Origin: Pseudomonadota bacterium
GTDB lineage: Bacteria; Pseudomonadota; Gammaproteobacteria; Steroidobacterales; Steroidobacteraceae
NCBI GenBank assembly: GCA_947449495.1
Contig: CANFSB010000013.1
Location: 1-39,594 of the forward strand
DNA length: 39,594 nt
Direction of reading: 5' to 3'
The notes under the pieces are model-generated. The model saw only the letters and a list, made by a program, of their open reading frames with translations, was not told the origin of the DNA and ran no database searches. A program made the translations under genes and the position numbers. Below are positions 19,750-28,800 of this stretch, piece after piece. The stretch's first letter is position 1. The number at the start of each line of letters is the position of its first letter.

Positions 19750-21024
19750 TCAGACAGCCTCGACGCGCACGCCGTCTTGGCGCTCGAGCGCCGCTCGCTC
19801 ATCGGGCGGCAAATCGACCGTCAGGTCAAAACCCTCCTCTGAGGGACTCTCGGCCACCACCACCTTGGCCGCGTACAGCCGCGCCCGCGCAGCCCCTGCA
19901 GTCAGCGGCAATAGCACCCGCACTCGGCTCACCGCACAGGACAGTCGCTCGGCGATGGCCTGCTGCAGTCCTTCCAGCCCCAGACCCATAGCGGCCGATA
20001 CCCACACGGCCTCCGGCGCGCCCTGCTCATCCAAAGCGGTGCGCGGCTCCAGTTCGAGCCGATCGATTTTGTTGTAGACGCGGATCTGCGGCAGATCGCC
20101 CGCGCCGATCTCTTCGAGCACGCGATTGACTTCGTCTATGTGTTCGTCGCGACGCGGGTCACTGGCATCGACCACATGCAGCAGCAACGTTGCCTCGCGG
20201 GCCTCGGTCAGGGTGGATTTGAAGGCGGCCACCAGTTCGTGCGGCAACTCGCGGATGAACCCGACGGTGTCTGCCACCACGACCTGCGTCCCGCCGCGTA
20301 GCGCCAAGCGTCGTACTGTGGGATCGAGGGTGGCAAACAATTGGTCGGCCACATAGGCCTGCTCGCCGGTGAGCGCACGGAACAAGGTGGACTTGCCCGC
20401 ATTGGTATAGCCGACCAGCGCCAGCGAGGGGATGGGGATGGCTACCCGCGCGCTGCGCCCAGTCTCTCGCTGCACCTGGATTTTTTTGAGGCGTGCCGTG
20501 AGTACCCGTACTCGCTGGCCCAGTAGGCGGCGATCGGTTTCGAGCTGGGTTTCGCCGGGACCGCGATTGCCGATACCGCCACCGCGCTGACGCTCCAGAT
20601 GGGTCCAGCCCCGCACCAGCCGGCTGGCAATGTGCTTGAGTTGGGCCAGCTCCACTTCGAGCTTGCCTTCGTGACTGGCGGCTCGCTGCGCGAAAATATC
20701 GAGGATGAGGCCGTTGCGGTCGAGCACGCGCTTGCCGATGAGCTTTTCGAGATTGCGCTCTTGGCTGGGCGACAAGGGGTGATCGACGAGAATGAGGTCG
20801 GCCTCAAGGGCCAGGGCCTCGAGGCGGATTTCTTCGGCCTTGCCACTGCCCACGAAATAGCGCGGATCGGGGCGATCGCGACTGCCACCCAAGGTGGCCA
20901 CCGGTATGGCTCCCGCAGACAGTGCCAGCTGCGTGAACTCTTGCAGATCCTCAGGGTCGGCGGGTGCACCCAGCGCCAACCTGACCAACACGGCCCGCTC
21001 GCCGGTACGGGGCCGGTCAAACAT
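19750..21024 (-). CDS. hflX: Ribosome-associated GTPase HflX
   Basis: The 424-residue protein has the N-terminal HflX domain (DHPLSPSQERNLEKLIGKRVLDR with the RGPGETQLE linker) and a GTPase domain with GYTNAGKST, TLDPTVRRL, ADTVGFIRELP and NKIDRL. HflX binds the 50S subunit and splits stalled or heat-damaged ribosomes. The start overlaps the hfq stop by one base, as usual in gammaproteobacteria. Confidence 0.97.
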   Translation of the reverse strand: MFDRPRTGERAVLVRLALGAPADPEDLQEFTQLALSAGAIPVATLGGSRDRPDPRYFVGSGKAEEIRLEALALEADLILVDHPLSPSQERNLEKLIGKRVLDRNGLILDIFAQRAASHEGKLEVELAQLKHIASRLVRGWTHLERQRGGGIGNRGPGETQLETDRRLLGQRVRVLTARLKKIQVQRETGRSARVAIPIPSLALVGYTNAGKSTLFRALTGEQAYVADQLFATLDPTVRRLALRGGTQVVVADTVGFIRELPHELVAAFKSTLTEAREATLLLHVVDASDPRRDEHIDEVNRVLEEIGAGDLPQIRVYNKIDRLELEPRTALDEQGAPEAVWVSAAMGLGLEGLQQAIAERLSCAVSRVRVLLPLTAGAARARLYAAKVVVAESPSEEGFDLTVDLPPDERAALERQDGVRVEAV

Positions 21025-21278
21025 CAGTCAACCACGACCTCCGCCGTTCCGTCCTCGGCCTCACCGGTCATACGCACGTTGCGCGAAGGCACAACGGTGG
21101 AAATGGCGTGCTTATAGACCATTTGGCTGACGCTGTTTTTGAGCAGCACAACAAATTGGTCGAAGGAGTCGATTTGACCCTGCAGCTTGATGCCATTAAC
21201 CAAATAAATGGAAACCGGAATGCGTTCTTTTCTTAGAGCGTTCAGGAACGGGTCCTGCAACGATTGGCCCTTGGCCAT
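21024..21278 (-). CDS. hfq: RNA chaperone Hfq
   Basis: The start at 21278 gives an 84-residue protein beginning [20 protein letters not shown], and AAGGAG lies about 6 bp upstream. The frame runs 20 codons further upstream, but those codons are not Hfq-like. Sm1 ([20 protein letters not shown]) and Sm2 ([12 protein letters not shown]) are complete, including KH for the proximal RNA face. The acidic C-terminal tail is very short ([12 protein letters not shown]). It pairs small RNAs with mRNAs. The 139-bp gap to miaA holds TTGAAC and TAAGTA about 18 bp apart, a possible promoter. Confidence 0.98.
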   Translation of the reverse strand: MAKGQSLQDPFLNALRKERIPVSIYLVNGIKLQGQIDSFDQFVVLLKNSVSQMVYKHAISTVVPSRNVRMTGEAEDGTAEVVVD

Positions 21279-21417
21279 GGAATTCTCCTTGTTGTGATGA
21301 ACAGCTACCAGTCTGCCCCAGCGCGCCGAACCTTCCATGGGGTCGAGCTGCGGAAACTACTTAAGTAGCGCCATCTTTCGTGTTCAAGGCCTGCAGTTTA
21401 ACACGCCGTGCCTTGTT

Positions 21418-22404
21418 TCACGGACCCGAAAACGCGCCACCTTCCAACCATTGGAGTGTTGCATCGCGAAATCGTTCACTGGTTTTTGGGTCCTGCGGAT
21501 CGAATTTCAAGGGCGTATTGCCGGCAGCAGTCACACTGCCCGAGCGCAGCCAAGTTAACTGCCGCTTGGCCAGCTGACGTGTGGCAGCTACTGCCTGCTC
21601 ACGCGCCTGCAGCAACGACTGTTGACCAAGGCAATGTTCCATGACCTGTCGATAACCCACGGCACGCATTGACGCACTATCAGGACTAAGCTGCGGCCGG
21701 CGCAGTAAACCCTGCACCTCGTCGACAAACCCCGCTGTCAGCATCGCGTCAAAGCGGCGCGCCAACTGTGCGTGCAATTGCGCCCGATCTGCAGGTTCCA
21801 GTGCAGCCACCGCCCAATCGATGTCGGGCTGATCCTGAGCACCTTCGAGCCACAACTGACTCAGCGGCCGTCCCGCCAGCGAGTGCACCTCCAGCGCACG
21901 CTGAATGCGCTGCGCATCGTTGGCGTGGATACGGGCGGCAGACTGCGGATCCACAGCGGCCAATTCGGCGTGTAGGGCCGGCCAGCCCTCCAGCGCGGCG
22001 CGTGCATCCAAGCGCGCCCGCAAGTCGGCATCAGCCTGCGGCAAGCTGGCAATTCCGTGGAACAGGGCGCGAAAATACAGCATTGTGCCGCCAACGAGCA
22101 GCGGCAAAGCTCCGCGCGCACAAATCTGGGAAATGGCCGCCAGACAATCGCGACGAAATTCACCGGCCGAATAAGCCTGTTCCGGATCGCGCAGATCCAG
22201 CAGGTGATGGCGCAGCGCCGCCCGCTCGGCCGCGCTGGGCTTGGCGGTGCCGATGTCCATACCACGATAGACCTGCGCCGAATCGACGCTGACCAGTTCC
22301 ACCGGTACCGGCAAGTACTGCGCCGCCTCCATGGCCAAGGCGCTTTTGCCACTGCCAGTTGGCCCCAACACAACCAGCGCCCGCAGGCGCACAGGTGGGC
22401 TCAT
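21418..22404 (-). CDS. miaA: tRNA dimethylallyltransferase
   Basis: The ATG at 22404 overlaps the mutL stop by one base and begins [24 protein letters not shown]. The protein is 328 residues. The P-loop [26 protein letters not shown] and [10 protein letters not shown] are the MiaA motifs. MiaA adds the isopentenyl group to A37 of tRNAs reading UNN codons. It ends with a slightly extended tail ([12 protein letters not shown]). Its place between mutL and hfq is the classical order. Confidence 0.97.
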   Translation of the reverse strand: MSPPVRLRALVVLGPTGSGKSALAMEAAQYLPVPVELVSVDSAQVYRGMDIGTAKPSAAERAALRHHLLDLRDPEQAYSAGEFRRDCLAAISQICARGALPLLVGGTMLYFRALFHGIASLPQADADLRARLDARAALEGWPALHAELAAVDPQSAARIHANDAQRIQRALEVHSLAGRPLSQLWLEGAQDQPDIDWAVAALEPADRAQLHAQLARRFDAMLTAGFVDEVQGLLRRPQLSPDSASMRAVGYRQVMEHCLGQQSLLQAREQAVAATRQLAKRQLTWLRSGSVTAAGNTPLKFDPQDPKTSERFRDATLQWLEGGAFSGP

Positions 22405-24206
22405 CAGCGTCCCCGCAGGAACAACCGGTCCAACTCGGGCAGCGAGACGCGCGCATAGGTGGGTCGGCCGTGATTGCACTGGGCCGAGCGCTCGGTCTGC
22501 TCCATCTGACGCAGCAGTGCGTCCATCTCCGGTAAGGTCAGGCGACGATGCGCATGAATGGCTGCGCGGCAGGCCAATGTGGCCAGCAATTGATGCTCTG
22601 CGCCCTCGATGTGATGCACGCCTTGATCATCGAGTACGCCGGTCACCACTTCGCGCAGCAAGGCGCCAATGTCGGAATGACCCAACGTCGCCGGTATGCG
22701 ACGCACAGCCAGACTGCCCGGGGCCAAGCGCTCCAGTTCAAATCCTGCCCGCTCCCAGTCAGCACCGGATTGCAACAGTGCGTCTATTTCATGTTCGCGT
22801 AGCGCCAGCACCAACGGCTCGAGCAGGGCCTGCGAGTCGGCCGGCTTCTCTGCTTGTGCAGCCTTGAACTTCTCGTACAACACGCGTTCATGACCGGCAT
22901 GGGCATCCACCAGCACCAGACCCTCAGCGTCCTGCGCCAGGATGTAGATGCCGTGCAATTGCGCCAAGGCCTGACCCAACGGTCGGTCGTCCGGTTGAAC
23001 AGCATCCACTGCAGGCGCACCCGCTACCGCCTCGCCGACCTGCCAAGGACTGCTGCGCTCAAACGAAAATCCCTGCGGCCGCAGCGGTGCGGGCGCGTAA
23101 CCACGCGGGCTTCCAACACTGCCACTGCTGTAACTACGTGCGAATGTGCTGGAGGGCTGCGCTGCGAACACCGTGCCGCGTGTATCCCCGGCACTGCTCT
23201 GCAGCCCAGGTCGCGTATCGGCCAGCCGACGCTCCAACGCCCGCTGAATGAAATCGTGCACCGCACGTGATTCGCGAAAACGCACTTCCTGCTTTTGCGG
23301 ATGCGCGTTCACATCCACCTCGGCAGGATCGATTCCCAGCGACAGCACATACGCGGGATGCCGGCCGTTGAACAACACATCGCGATAGGCCACGCGCGCT
23401 GCATTGATGAGCAGGCGATCACGCACTGCGCGGCCATTGACGAACCAGTGAGTCAGATCCCCCTGCGAGCGCGAGAACGTCGGCAGGCTGATCCAACCCC
23501 GCAGGCTCAACGGCCCGCCCTCCACTACTACCGGCATACATGCGCCGGCAAACTCATCGCCCATCACCTCTGCCACGCGTGCCAACCGCTGCTCATCGGT
23601 AGCTGCCGGCAGACAGCGCAACATCTGGCGGCCGTTGTGCGTCAGAGTAAAGCCCACATCCATGCGCGCCAGCGCCAGCCGTTCTACCAGCCGCAGCACA
23701 TGTCCGGCCTCCGTGGCCTCAGCGCGCATGAACTTGCGACGCGCCGGCACGCTGTGGAACAGCTCGCGCACCTCGATGAGCGTGCCACCCGGATGTGCTG
23801 CTGGCCGCGGCATTTGTACATCGCCCGCATCAACCAACAGCTCATGCGCCTGACTGTCTTGGGCACGACGGGACACAATGCGCAGCCGCGAGACCGAACC
23901 GATCGACGGCAGAGCCTCTCCGCGAAAGCCCAGGCTGGTCACCTGCATCAAGTCATCTAAGGTGGAGATCTTGCTGGTGGCATGGCGCGTGATAGCCAGC
24001 GGCAGCTCGTCGACACTCATGCCGCTGCCGTTATCGCGCACACGGATCAGGCCCAGGCCACCTTGCTCGATATCGATGTCGAGTTGAGTCGCACCGGCAT
24101 CCAGCGCGTTCTCTGCAAGTTCTTTGACCACGGAGGCGGGACGTTCGATGACCTCGCCGGCGGCGATCTGGTCAACAAGCTGCGAGGGCAATATGCGGAT
24201 CGGCAT
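22404..24206 (-). CDS. mutL: DNA mismatch repair protein MutL
   Basis: The start at 24206 gives the canonical [19 protein letters not shown], 600 residues; a GTG three codons upstream is possible. The GHKL ATPase motifs [15 protein letters not shown] and [10 protein letters not shown] are intact. The C-terminal domain has [12 protein letters not shown] (from about D434), [12 protein letters not shown] and CNHGRPT. These correspond to the metal-dependent endonuclease motifs DQHAxxExxxxE, ACxxA and CPHGRP found in MutL proteins of species without MutH. It is therefore probably a nicking MutL. Gln of the first motif is replaced by Ala. Confidence 0.96.
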   Translation of the reverse strand: MPIRILPSQLVDQIAAGEVIERPASVVKELAENALDAGATQLDIDIEQGGLGLIRVRDNGSGMSVDELPLAITRHATSKISTLDDLMQVTSLGFRGEALPSIGSVSRLRIVSRRAQDSQAHELLVDAGDVQMPRPAAHPGGTLIEVRELFHSVPARRKFMRAEATEAGHVLRLVERLALARMDVGFTLTHNGRQMLRCLPAATDEQRLARVAEVMGDEFAGACMPVVVEGGPLSLRGWISLPTFSRSQGDLTHWFVNGRAVRDRLLINAARVAYRDVLFNGRHPAYVLSLGIDPAEVDVNAHPQKQEVRFRESRAVHDFIQRALERRLADTRPGLQSSAGDTRGTVFAAQPSSTFARSYSSGSVGSPRGYAPAPLRPQGFSFERSSPWQVGEAVAGAPAVDAVQPDDRPLGQALAQLHGIYILAQDAEGLVLVDAHAGHERVLYEKFKAAQAEKPADSQALLEPLVLALREHEIDALLQSGADWERAGFELERLAPGSLAVRRIPATLGHSDIGALLREVVTGVLDDQGVHHIEGAEHQLLATLACRAAIHAHRRLTLPEMDALLRQMEQTERSAQCNHGRPTYARVSLPELDRLFLRGR

Positions 24207-24218
24207 GATCCGCACAGT

Positions 24219-25466
24219 TTACGGCAAGCGACCCTGCACAGCCGCGCCCTTGTTCGCTGCCAAGTTCGAACCGTCAGGCGGATGGGCCACGAAGTACTCG
24301 GTCAGACCACCGAGGATCGCGCCGGCGATCTCTTGCTGATGGGCAGCGGTTCGCAGCTGCTTCTCTTCTTCCGGATTGGAGATATAGGCAGTCTCGATCA
24401 GCATCGAAGGAATGTCCGGCGATTTGAGCACCAAAAAGCCAGCCTGCTGCACGCGCGATTTGCGCACCTCGCCCACGCGGTCGAGCCAAGTCAACACACT
24501 CTCCGCCGCTTCCATGCTCGAGCCGATGCTGGCGGTCTGCGACAGATCCATCAGCACCTTGGCCAGTGGCTGGTTCTTGCCACCCAGATTCACACCACCC
24601 TTGAGATCTGCGGCGTTCTCGCGCTCCGCCAACCAGCGCGCAGCCTCACTACTCGCCCCGCGCTCCGACAACACATAGACAGAACTACCTGCCACATCCG
24701 AGTTGCCAATGGAGTCCGCATGAATTGAGACAAACAGATCAGCGCGGGCCGCCCGCGCCAAATCAATACGGTCGCGCAGCACCACAAAACGATCGCCGGC
24801 GCGCGTCAACACCGCGCGCATGCCGGGGGTTTGATTGACGCGCTCGGCCAGCGCTTTGGCGATCGCTAGCGTGACATCTTTTTCCTGCAACCCGCCCTTG
24901 CCTATCGCTCCAGGGTCCTGGCCGCCATGACCTGCATCGATGGCAACGACGATATCGCGACTTTTCGGGGACGCCGCAACCGGCTTGCCCACCTGGGCTG
25001 CTACTGGCGCTGGTACAGGAGCGGCTACTGGGGCGGTGACAGGTGTGCCCGCCTGCGCAGTGCTTTGTTCAGGTGCCGCGAAAACCCGCGAGTCCAGCGA
25101 CACCACCAAGCGTGACTTGCCGTCGGGCAACACACTCAAGTGCTCTTGCAGAGACAAGCGCTGCGTCAGTTGCAACACAAGTCGCAACGTTTCGCCGGGC
25201 TGCTGACCGCTGCGCACCTGCTGAACATCACCGCCTGCAGGCGGCAACCGCACACCCGGCACCAGACGCGTATTGGGTAGATCGATGACCACCCGTTCGG
25301 GCTTGTCGAGCAGGAAAACCGTGTGCCGCGTATAGCCACTGATCGTCAGACTCAGTTGGGCGCCTGTGGCAGCCGTGCGCAATTCAATGCCCTGCACGCT
25401 AGCCGGCGCAGCGGCAGCCGCAGGCGCAGCCAGCAGTAGCAAAAGTGTGAAAAAACGCACAAACAT
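24219..25466 (-). CDS. amiB: N-acetylmuramoyl-L-alanine amidase with AMIN domain
   Basis: The 415-residue protein starts with a signal peptide (MFVRFFTLLLLLAAPAAAAAP). An AMIN domain (about 25-130) follows, then a Pro/Ala/Val-rich linker and an Amidase_3 domain (about 170-400). The zinc and catalytic motifs are AIDAGHGGQDPGAIG, FVSIHADS and PSMLIETAYISNPEEE. It cleaves peptide stems from glycan strands at the division septum; AMIN targets it there. A C-terminal LysM repeat is absent. The linker has repeated VAAPVPAPVAAQV-like units. Confidence 0.94.
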   Translation of the reverse strand: MFVRFFTLLLLLAAPAAAAAPASVQGIELRTAATGAQLSLTISGYTRHTVFLLDKPERVVIDLPNTRLVPGVRLPPAGGDVQQVRSGQQPGETLRLVLQLTQRLSLQEHLSVLPDGKSRLVVSLDSRVFAAPEQSTAQAGTPVTAPVAAPVPAPVAAQVGKPVAASPKSRDIVVAIDAGHGGQDPGAIGKGGLQEKDVTLAIAKALAERVNQTPGMRAVLTRAGDRFVVLRDRIDLARAARADLFVSIHADSIGNSDVAGSSVYVLSERGASSEAARWLAERENAADLKGGVNLGGKNQPLAKVLMDLSQTASIGSSMEAAESVLTWLDRVGEVRKSRVQQAGFLVLKSPDIPSMLIETAYISNPEEEKQLRTAAHQQEIAGAILGGLTEYFVAHPPDGSNLAANKGAAVQGRLP

Positions 25467-25529
25467 GCCTTAAAGCCTACTTCCCGCGAGACTCTTTATC
25501 AATCGAACCAGTCACATAGCGCAATTCTT

Positions 25530-26009
25530 TCATTCCAGATCTGGCATTAAGTTACCAATCCACTGCGAACCAGCGGGCGAACCGGCAGCCAAGCCCACGC
25601 GGTGGCCTTGGGCGCCCACCTCGAAGTGCAGCACAGCATCAGCGGCGGGCAAGTACCCGCGCCCCTTCTCGGGCCATTCGACCAGCCACAGGGTGCGACC
25701 CTGGTGATAATCACGCAGCCCGAGCATCTCAAGCTCGTCGGCTGAACTGAGTCGATACAGGTCCAGATGCAGCGCCTGCCAAGCACCGGCCGTATAGCAC
25801 TCCAGCAGCGCATAGCTGGGACTGCGCACCCGGCCCGTAACACCCAGTGCGTGCAGCAGGGCGCGCGCGAAGGTGGTCTTGCCTGCACCGAGTTCGCCAC
25901 GCAGTTCAACCACGAAAGGCTGCTCTTCAGCGGGAAGCGCGGCGGCGGCTCGCACCCCCAGCGCACAAGTGGCCGCTTCATCGGGCAAGGTGAGCAATGG
26001 CTGTGTCAT
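25530..26009 (-). CDS. tsaE: tRNA threonylcarbamoyladenosine protein TsaE
   Basis: The 159-residue protein has the P-loop GELGAGKTTFARALL, then SPSYALLECY, LHLDLYRL and LVEWPEKG, the TsaE signature set. TsaE is the ATPase that drives the TsaB-TsaD complex in making t6A37 on ANN-decoding tRNAs. The start overlaps the end of nnrD by four bases. Confidence 0.96.
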   Translation of the reverse strand: MTQPLLTLPDEAATCALGVRAAAALPAEEQPFVVELRGELGAGKTTFARALLHALGVTGRVRSPSYALLECYTAGAWQALHLDLYRLSSADELEMLGLRDYHQGRTLWLVEWPEKGRGYLPAADAVLHFEVGAQGHRVGLAAGSPAGSQWIGNLMPDLE

Positions 26010-26860
26010 GGATTGACCACCGTGTGCAGGGCCCGCGCAATGTCGCCGGCCAACAAGCCACGCTCACCCTCCGCGGCGCACAGATCACCGGCCATCGCAT
26101 GTGCCAACACCGCTGCTTTGGCTGCCAGTAGTGGCTGCCTGCACTGGGCCAGAATGCCGGCCACCGCACCGGTCAGCACATCACCCATGCCGGGTATGGC
26201 CATGCCCGGATTACCTCGATCACATAGAGAAGTGACCTGCCCTGCTGCACCGATCAAGGTGCCAGCACCCTTGAGCACCACCACGCCGCCCCAACGCTGC
26301 TGTAGGACACCAACGGCCGCCAGACGATCCGCCTGCACCGCTGCAGTGGTGGTGCCGAGCAAACGCGCGGCCTCGCCCGGATGCGGCGTGAGTATCCAAT
26401 TGTCCCGCGCCAGCGGCGCGGGCAATGCAGCCAGCAGGTTCAGCGCATCAGCATCGAGTACCCACTGTTGCGCTGGTTGGCTCTGCGTCAGTACCACCTG
26501 CAACAGCGACTGCGCCCATTCGCCGGTACCCAAGCCGGGACCGATGGCCACCACATCAGACTGTGCCAGCGCTACAGCTAACGCTTTGGGATCGTCCGCA
26601 TTGATGAACATGAGCTCGGGTCGTGCGCCCACCACTGCAGTCAAATGCTGCGGCAGGCTTGCCACCGTGACGCGGCCAGCCCCAACTCGCAGCGCACTCT
26701 CACCAGCCAGCCGCACCGCACCAGGCATGCCTTGCCCGCCGCCGAGCACCAGCACGCTGCCATAGCTGCCCTTGTGTGCGTCGCGCCGCCGTGGCGGCAG
26801 CGCGCGGGCAATATCTGCAGGTTCCAGACGCTGCAACTGCGGGTAGTCGGGCTGAGTCAT
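26006..26860 (-). CDS. nnrD: ADP-dependent NAD(P)H-hydrate dehydratase
   Basis: The protein is 284 residues from the ATG at 26860. An alternative ATG at 26884, preceded by GAGGGTGGG, would add eight residues and overlap the queG start. It has the ribokinase-like carbohydrate kinase motifs HKGSYGSVLVLGGGQGMPGA, LTPHPGEAARLLG, LKGAGTLIG and GNPGMAIPGMGDVLTG. It repairs hydrated NAD(P)H. In E. coli this domain is fused to the NnrE epimerase, and here the epimerase half is absent, so NnrE must be encoded elsewhere. Confidence 0.93.
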   Translation of the reverse strand: MTQPDYPQLQRLEPADIARALPPRRRDAHKGSYGSVLVLGGGQGMPGAVRLAGESALRVGAGRVTVASLPQHLTAVVGARPELMFINADDPKALAVALAQSDVVAIGPGLGTGEWAQSLLQVVLTQSQPAQQWVLDADALNLLAALPAPLARDNWILTPHPGEAARLLGTTTAAVQADRLAAVGVLQQRWGGVVVLKGAGTLIGAAGQVTSLCDRGNPGMAIPGMGDVLTGAVAGILAQCRQPLLAAKAAVLAHAMAGDLCAAEGERGLLAGDIARALHTVVNP

Positions 26861-26865
26861 GGGGT

Positions 26866-26875
26866 CAGTATACTG
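26866..26875. promoter_or_regulatory. Palindromic -10 element between nnrD and queG
   Basis: CAGTATACTG is a perfect palindrome that presents TATACT on both strands. On the plus strand it would start RNA at about 26881, next to the queG ATG. On the minus strand it would start near 26860, the nnrD ATG. No convincing -35 box is seen on either side. Confidence 0.35.
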
Positions 26876-26882
26876 GCGCACC

Positions 26883-27935
26883 ATGAACCCACCCTCGCCA
26901 GATCAACTGGCCACCTTGGCACGCGAGCACGGCTTTTCTGCTGTCGGGGTCAGTGGAGTGGCACTGCCCGAGGACGAGCAACACCTACTCGATTGGCTGG
27001 CCGACGGCCATCATGGGCAGATGCACTACATGCAGCGCCACGGCACGCTGCGCTCACGCCCGGACCAACTGCAGCCCGGCACACTGCGCGTAGTCTCGCT
27101 GCGGCTGGATTATTGGCCGGCTGATGCGCGCGAACCTTGGAGCGTCTTGGGTGCACCGGAGTTGGGCTATATCTCGCGTTATGCGATGGGCCGCGATTAC
27201 CACCGCATCATGAGACCCGCGCTGGCGCGCTTTGCCGACGCACTGGGCAAACTTGCCGGCCCGCACCAGCACCGCGTGTTCGTCGATTCAGGCCCGGTGC
27301 TCGAAAAGGCTTTGGCGCGCAATGCGGGGCTAGGCTGGATAGGCAAGCACACCAACCTCATCGCACGCGATGCCGGCTCGTATTTTTTCTTGGGCGAAGT
27401 GCTCACCGACTTGCCGCTACCCATTGATGAGCCCGCCAGCGCGCACTGCGGCACTTGCAGCGCCTGCATTCCCGCCTGCCCTACCGGCGCCATCATTGCG
27501 CCGCAGAAGCTCGACGCGCGCCGTTGCATCTCGTATCTGACCATCGAACTGCACGGAGCCATTCCAGTGGAGTTTCGCACTGCGATCGGCAATCGCATCT
27601 ACGGCTGCGACGACTGCCAACTGGTGTGCCCCTGGAACAAGTTTGCGCGCGCGGCCAGCCATCCTGATTTCAAGACGCGCCATGGTTTAGATGCGCCGCT
27701 ATTGCATGAGCTGCTGGGCTGGACGCAGTCGCAGTTTGAACAGCGCATGGAAGGCTCGGCCATCCGCCGCATCGGCCATGAACGCTTTCTGCGCAATGTG
27801 GCCGTCGCATTGGGCAATGGACCTGCCAGCGAACAGACACTGACGGCGCTGCGCGCGCGTCAGCAAGATGCCTCAGAGTTGGTTCGTGAACATGTGTTAT
27901 GGGCCCTGCAGCGCTTGCAAGGCGAGACGACCTAA
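26883..27935 (+). CDS. queG: Epoxyqueuosine reductase
   Basis: The ATG at 26883 begins MNPPSPDQLATLAREHGFSA; the protein is 350 residues. A DUF1730 cobalamin-binding domain (about 50-150, including YISRYAMGRDYHR) is followed by two 4Fe-4S motifs, CGTCSACIPACPTGAI and CDDCQLVCPWN. QueG carries out the last step of queuosine synthesis, reducing epoxyqueuosine in tRNA with cobalamin. It diverges from nnrD with overlapping start regions and converges on panC 13 bp away. Confidence 0.96.
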   Translation: MNPPSPDQLATLAREHGFSAVGVSGVALPEDEQHLLDWLADGHHGQMHYMQRHGTLRSRPDQLQPGTLRVVSLRLDYWPADAREPWSVLGAPELGYISRYAMGRDYHRIMRPALARFADALGKLAGPHQHRVFVDSGPVLEKALARNAGLGWIGKHTNLIARDAGSYFFLGEVLTDLPLPIDEPASAHCGTCSACIPACPTGAIIAPQKLDARRCISYLTIELHGAIPVEFRTAIGNRIYGCDDCQLVCPWNKFARAASHPDFKTRHGLDAPLLHELLGWTQSQFEQRMEGSAIRRIGHERFLRNVAVALGNGPASEQTLTALRARQQDASELVREHVLWALQRLQGETT

Positions 27936-27948
27936 ATACTGCCCGCTG

Positions 27949-28800
27949 CTAGCGGCGTGTAACGCGCAGATTGTCTATCAGTCGCGTACGACCCATACGT
28001 GCCGCAGCCAACACCACAAGGTCGCGCGACTGTGCTGACGGTGTGGCCAGTGTGTGCGCATCGCGCACAGCAAAGTAATCCGGTCGCAGCCCCGCTTCAG
28101 TCAACGTGGCATGTCCTGCGTCCTCGATAGCGCTCCAGTTGTCATCGCCGGTATCGATACGCCGCACTGCCTCGGCCAGCGCTGCATGCACCACTGGCGC
28201 CACTGCACGCTCCTCGGAGCTGAGGTACCGATTGCGTGAACTAAGCGCCAATCCATCGGTTGCACGCACCGTTGCGGCGCCGACCACCTCTACTGGGATA
28301 GACAAGTCCTGCGTCATGCGCTGGATGATGGTGAACTGCTGAAAGTCTTTTTCACCAAACACGGCCACATCCGGCTGCACGATGCCAAAGAGCTTGGCCA
28401 CCACAGTGGCCACACCCTCAAAATGACCCGGGCGAACAGCGCCGCACAAGGTCTCGGACAGTTCGCGCACCAGCACTCGCGTCGCCTGATCGCGACCCTC
28501 GGGATACATCTCATCGACCGTAGGCAAAAACAGCAGATCGCAACGCGCTTCCTGCAGCAACTGCGCATCCTCGACCGGTGTACGCGGATAGCGGTCAAAG
28601 TCTTCGTTGGGACCAAACTGCAGCGGATTCACAAACACGCTGGCCACCACGCGCTCGGCGCGAAACCGTGCCGCCGCCAGCAAACTCATGTGGCCGGCAT
28701 GCAGGTTGCCCATGGTCGGTACAAAGGCAATGCGTGCGCCTTCGCGCCGCCAGCTCTGCAATACAGCGCGCAGTTCTGCGATACGAGCAACCGTGAGCAT
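27949..28800 (-). CDS. panC: Pantothenate synthetase
   Basis: The 283-residue protein has PTMGNLHAGHMSLL (HxGH nucleotide site), FVNPLQFGPNEDFDRYPRT, GEKDFQQF and SSRNRYLS, all PanC motifs. It joins pantoate and beta-alanine with ATP in coenzyme A synthesis. The ATG follows the panB stop directly (TAAATG read on the minus strand). panD is not in the window. Confidence 0.97.
   Translation of the reverse strand: MLTVARIAELRAVLQSWRREGARIAFVPTMGNLHAGHMSLLAAARFRAERVVASVFVNPLQFGPNEDFDRYPRTPVEDAQLLQEARCDLLFLPTVDEMYPEGRDQATRVLVRELSETLCGAVRPGHFEGVATVVAKLFGIVQPDVAVFGEKDFQQFTIIQRMTQDLSIPVEVVGAATVRATDGLALSSRNRYLSSEERAVAPVVHAALAEAVRRIDTGDDNWSAIEDAGHATLTEAGLRPDYFAVRDAHTLATPSAQSRDLVVLAAARMGRTRLIDNLRVTRR

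Noticed and set aside
21279-21338. N-terminal extension of Hfq
   Set aside because: The 20 extra codons are not Hfq-like and the AAGGAG site sits exactly before the shorter start.
25767-26765. 332-codon plus-strand frame over tsaE and nnrD
   Set aside because: It is antisense to two well-supported genes and has low-complexity Ala/Ser/Thr composition.
27936-27948. Bidirectional terminator between queG and panC
   Set aside because: Only a 5-bp stem (CCGCT/AGCGG) without T-rich flanks is present.
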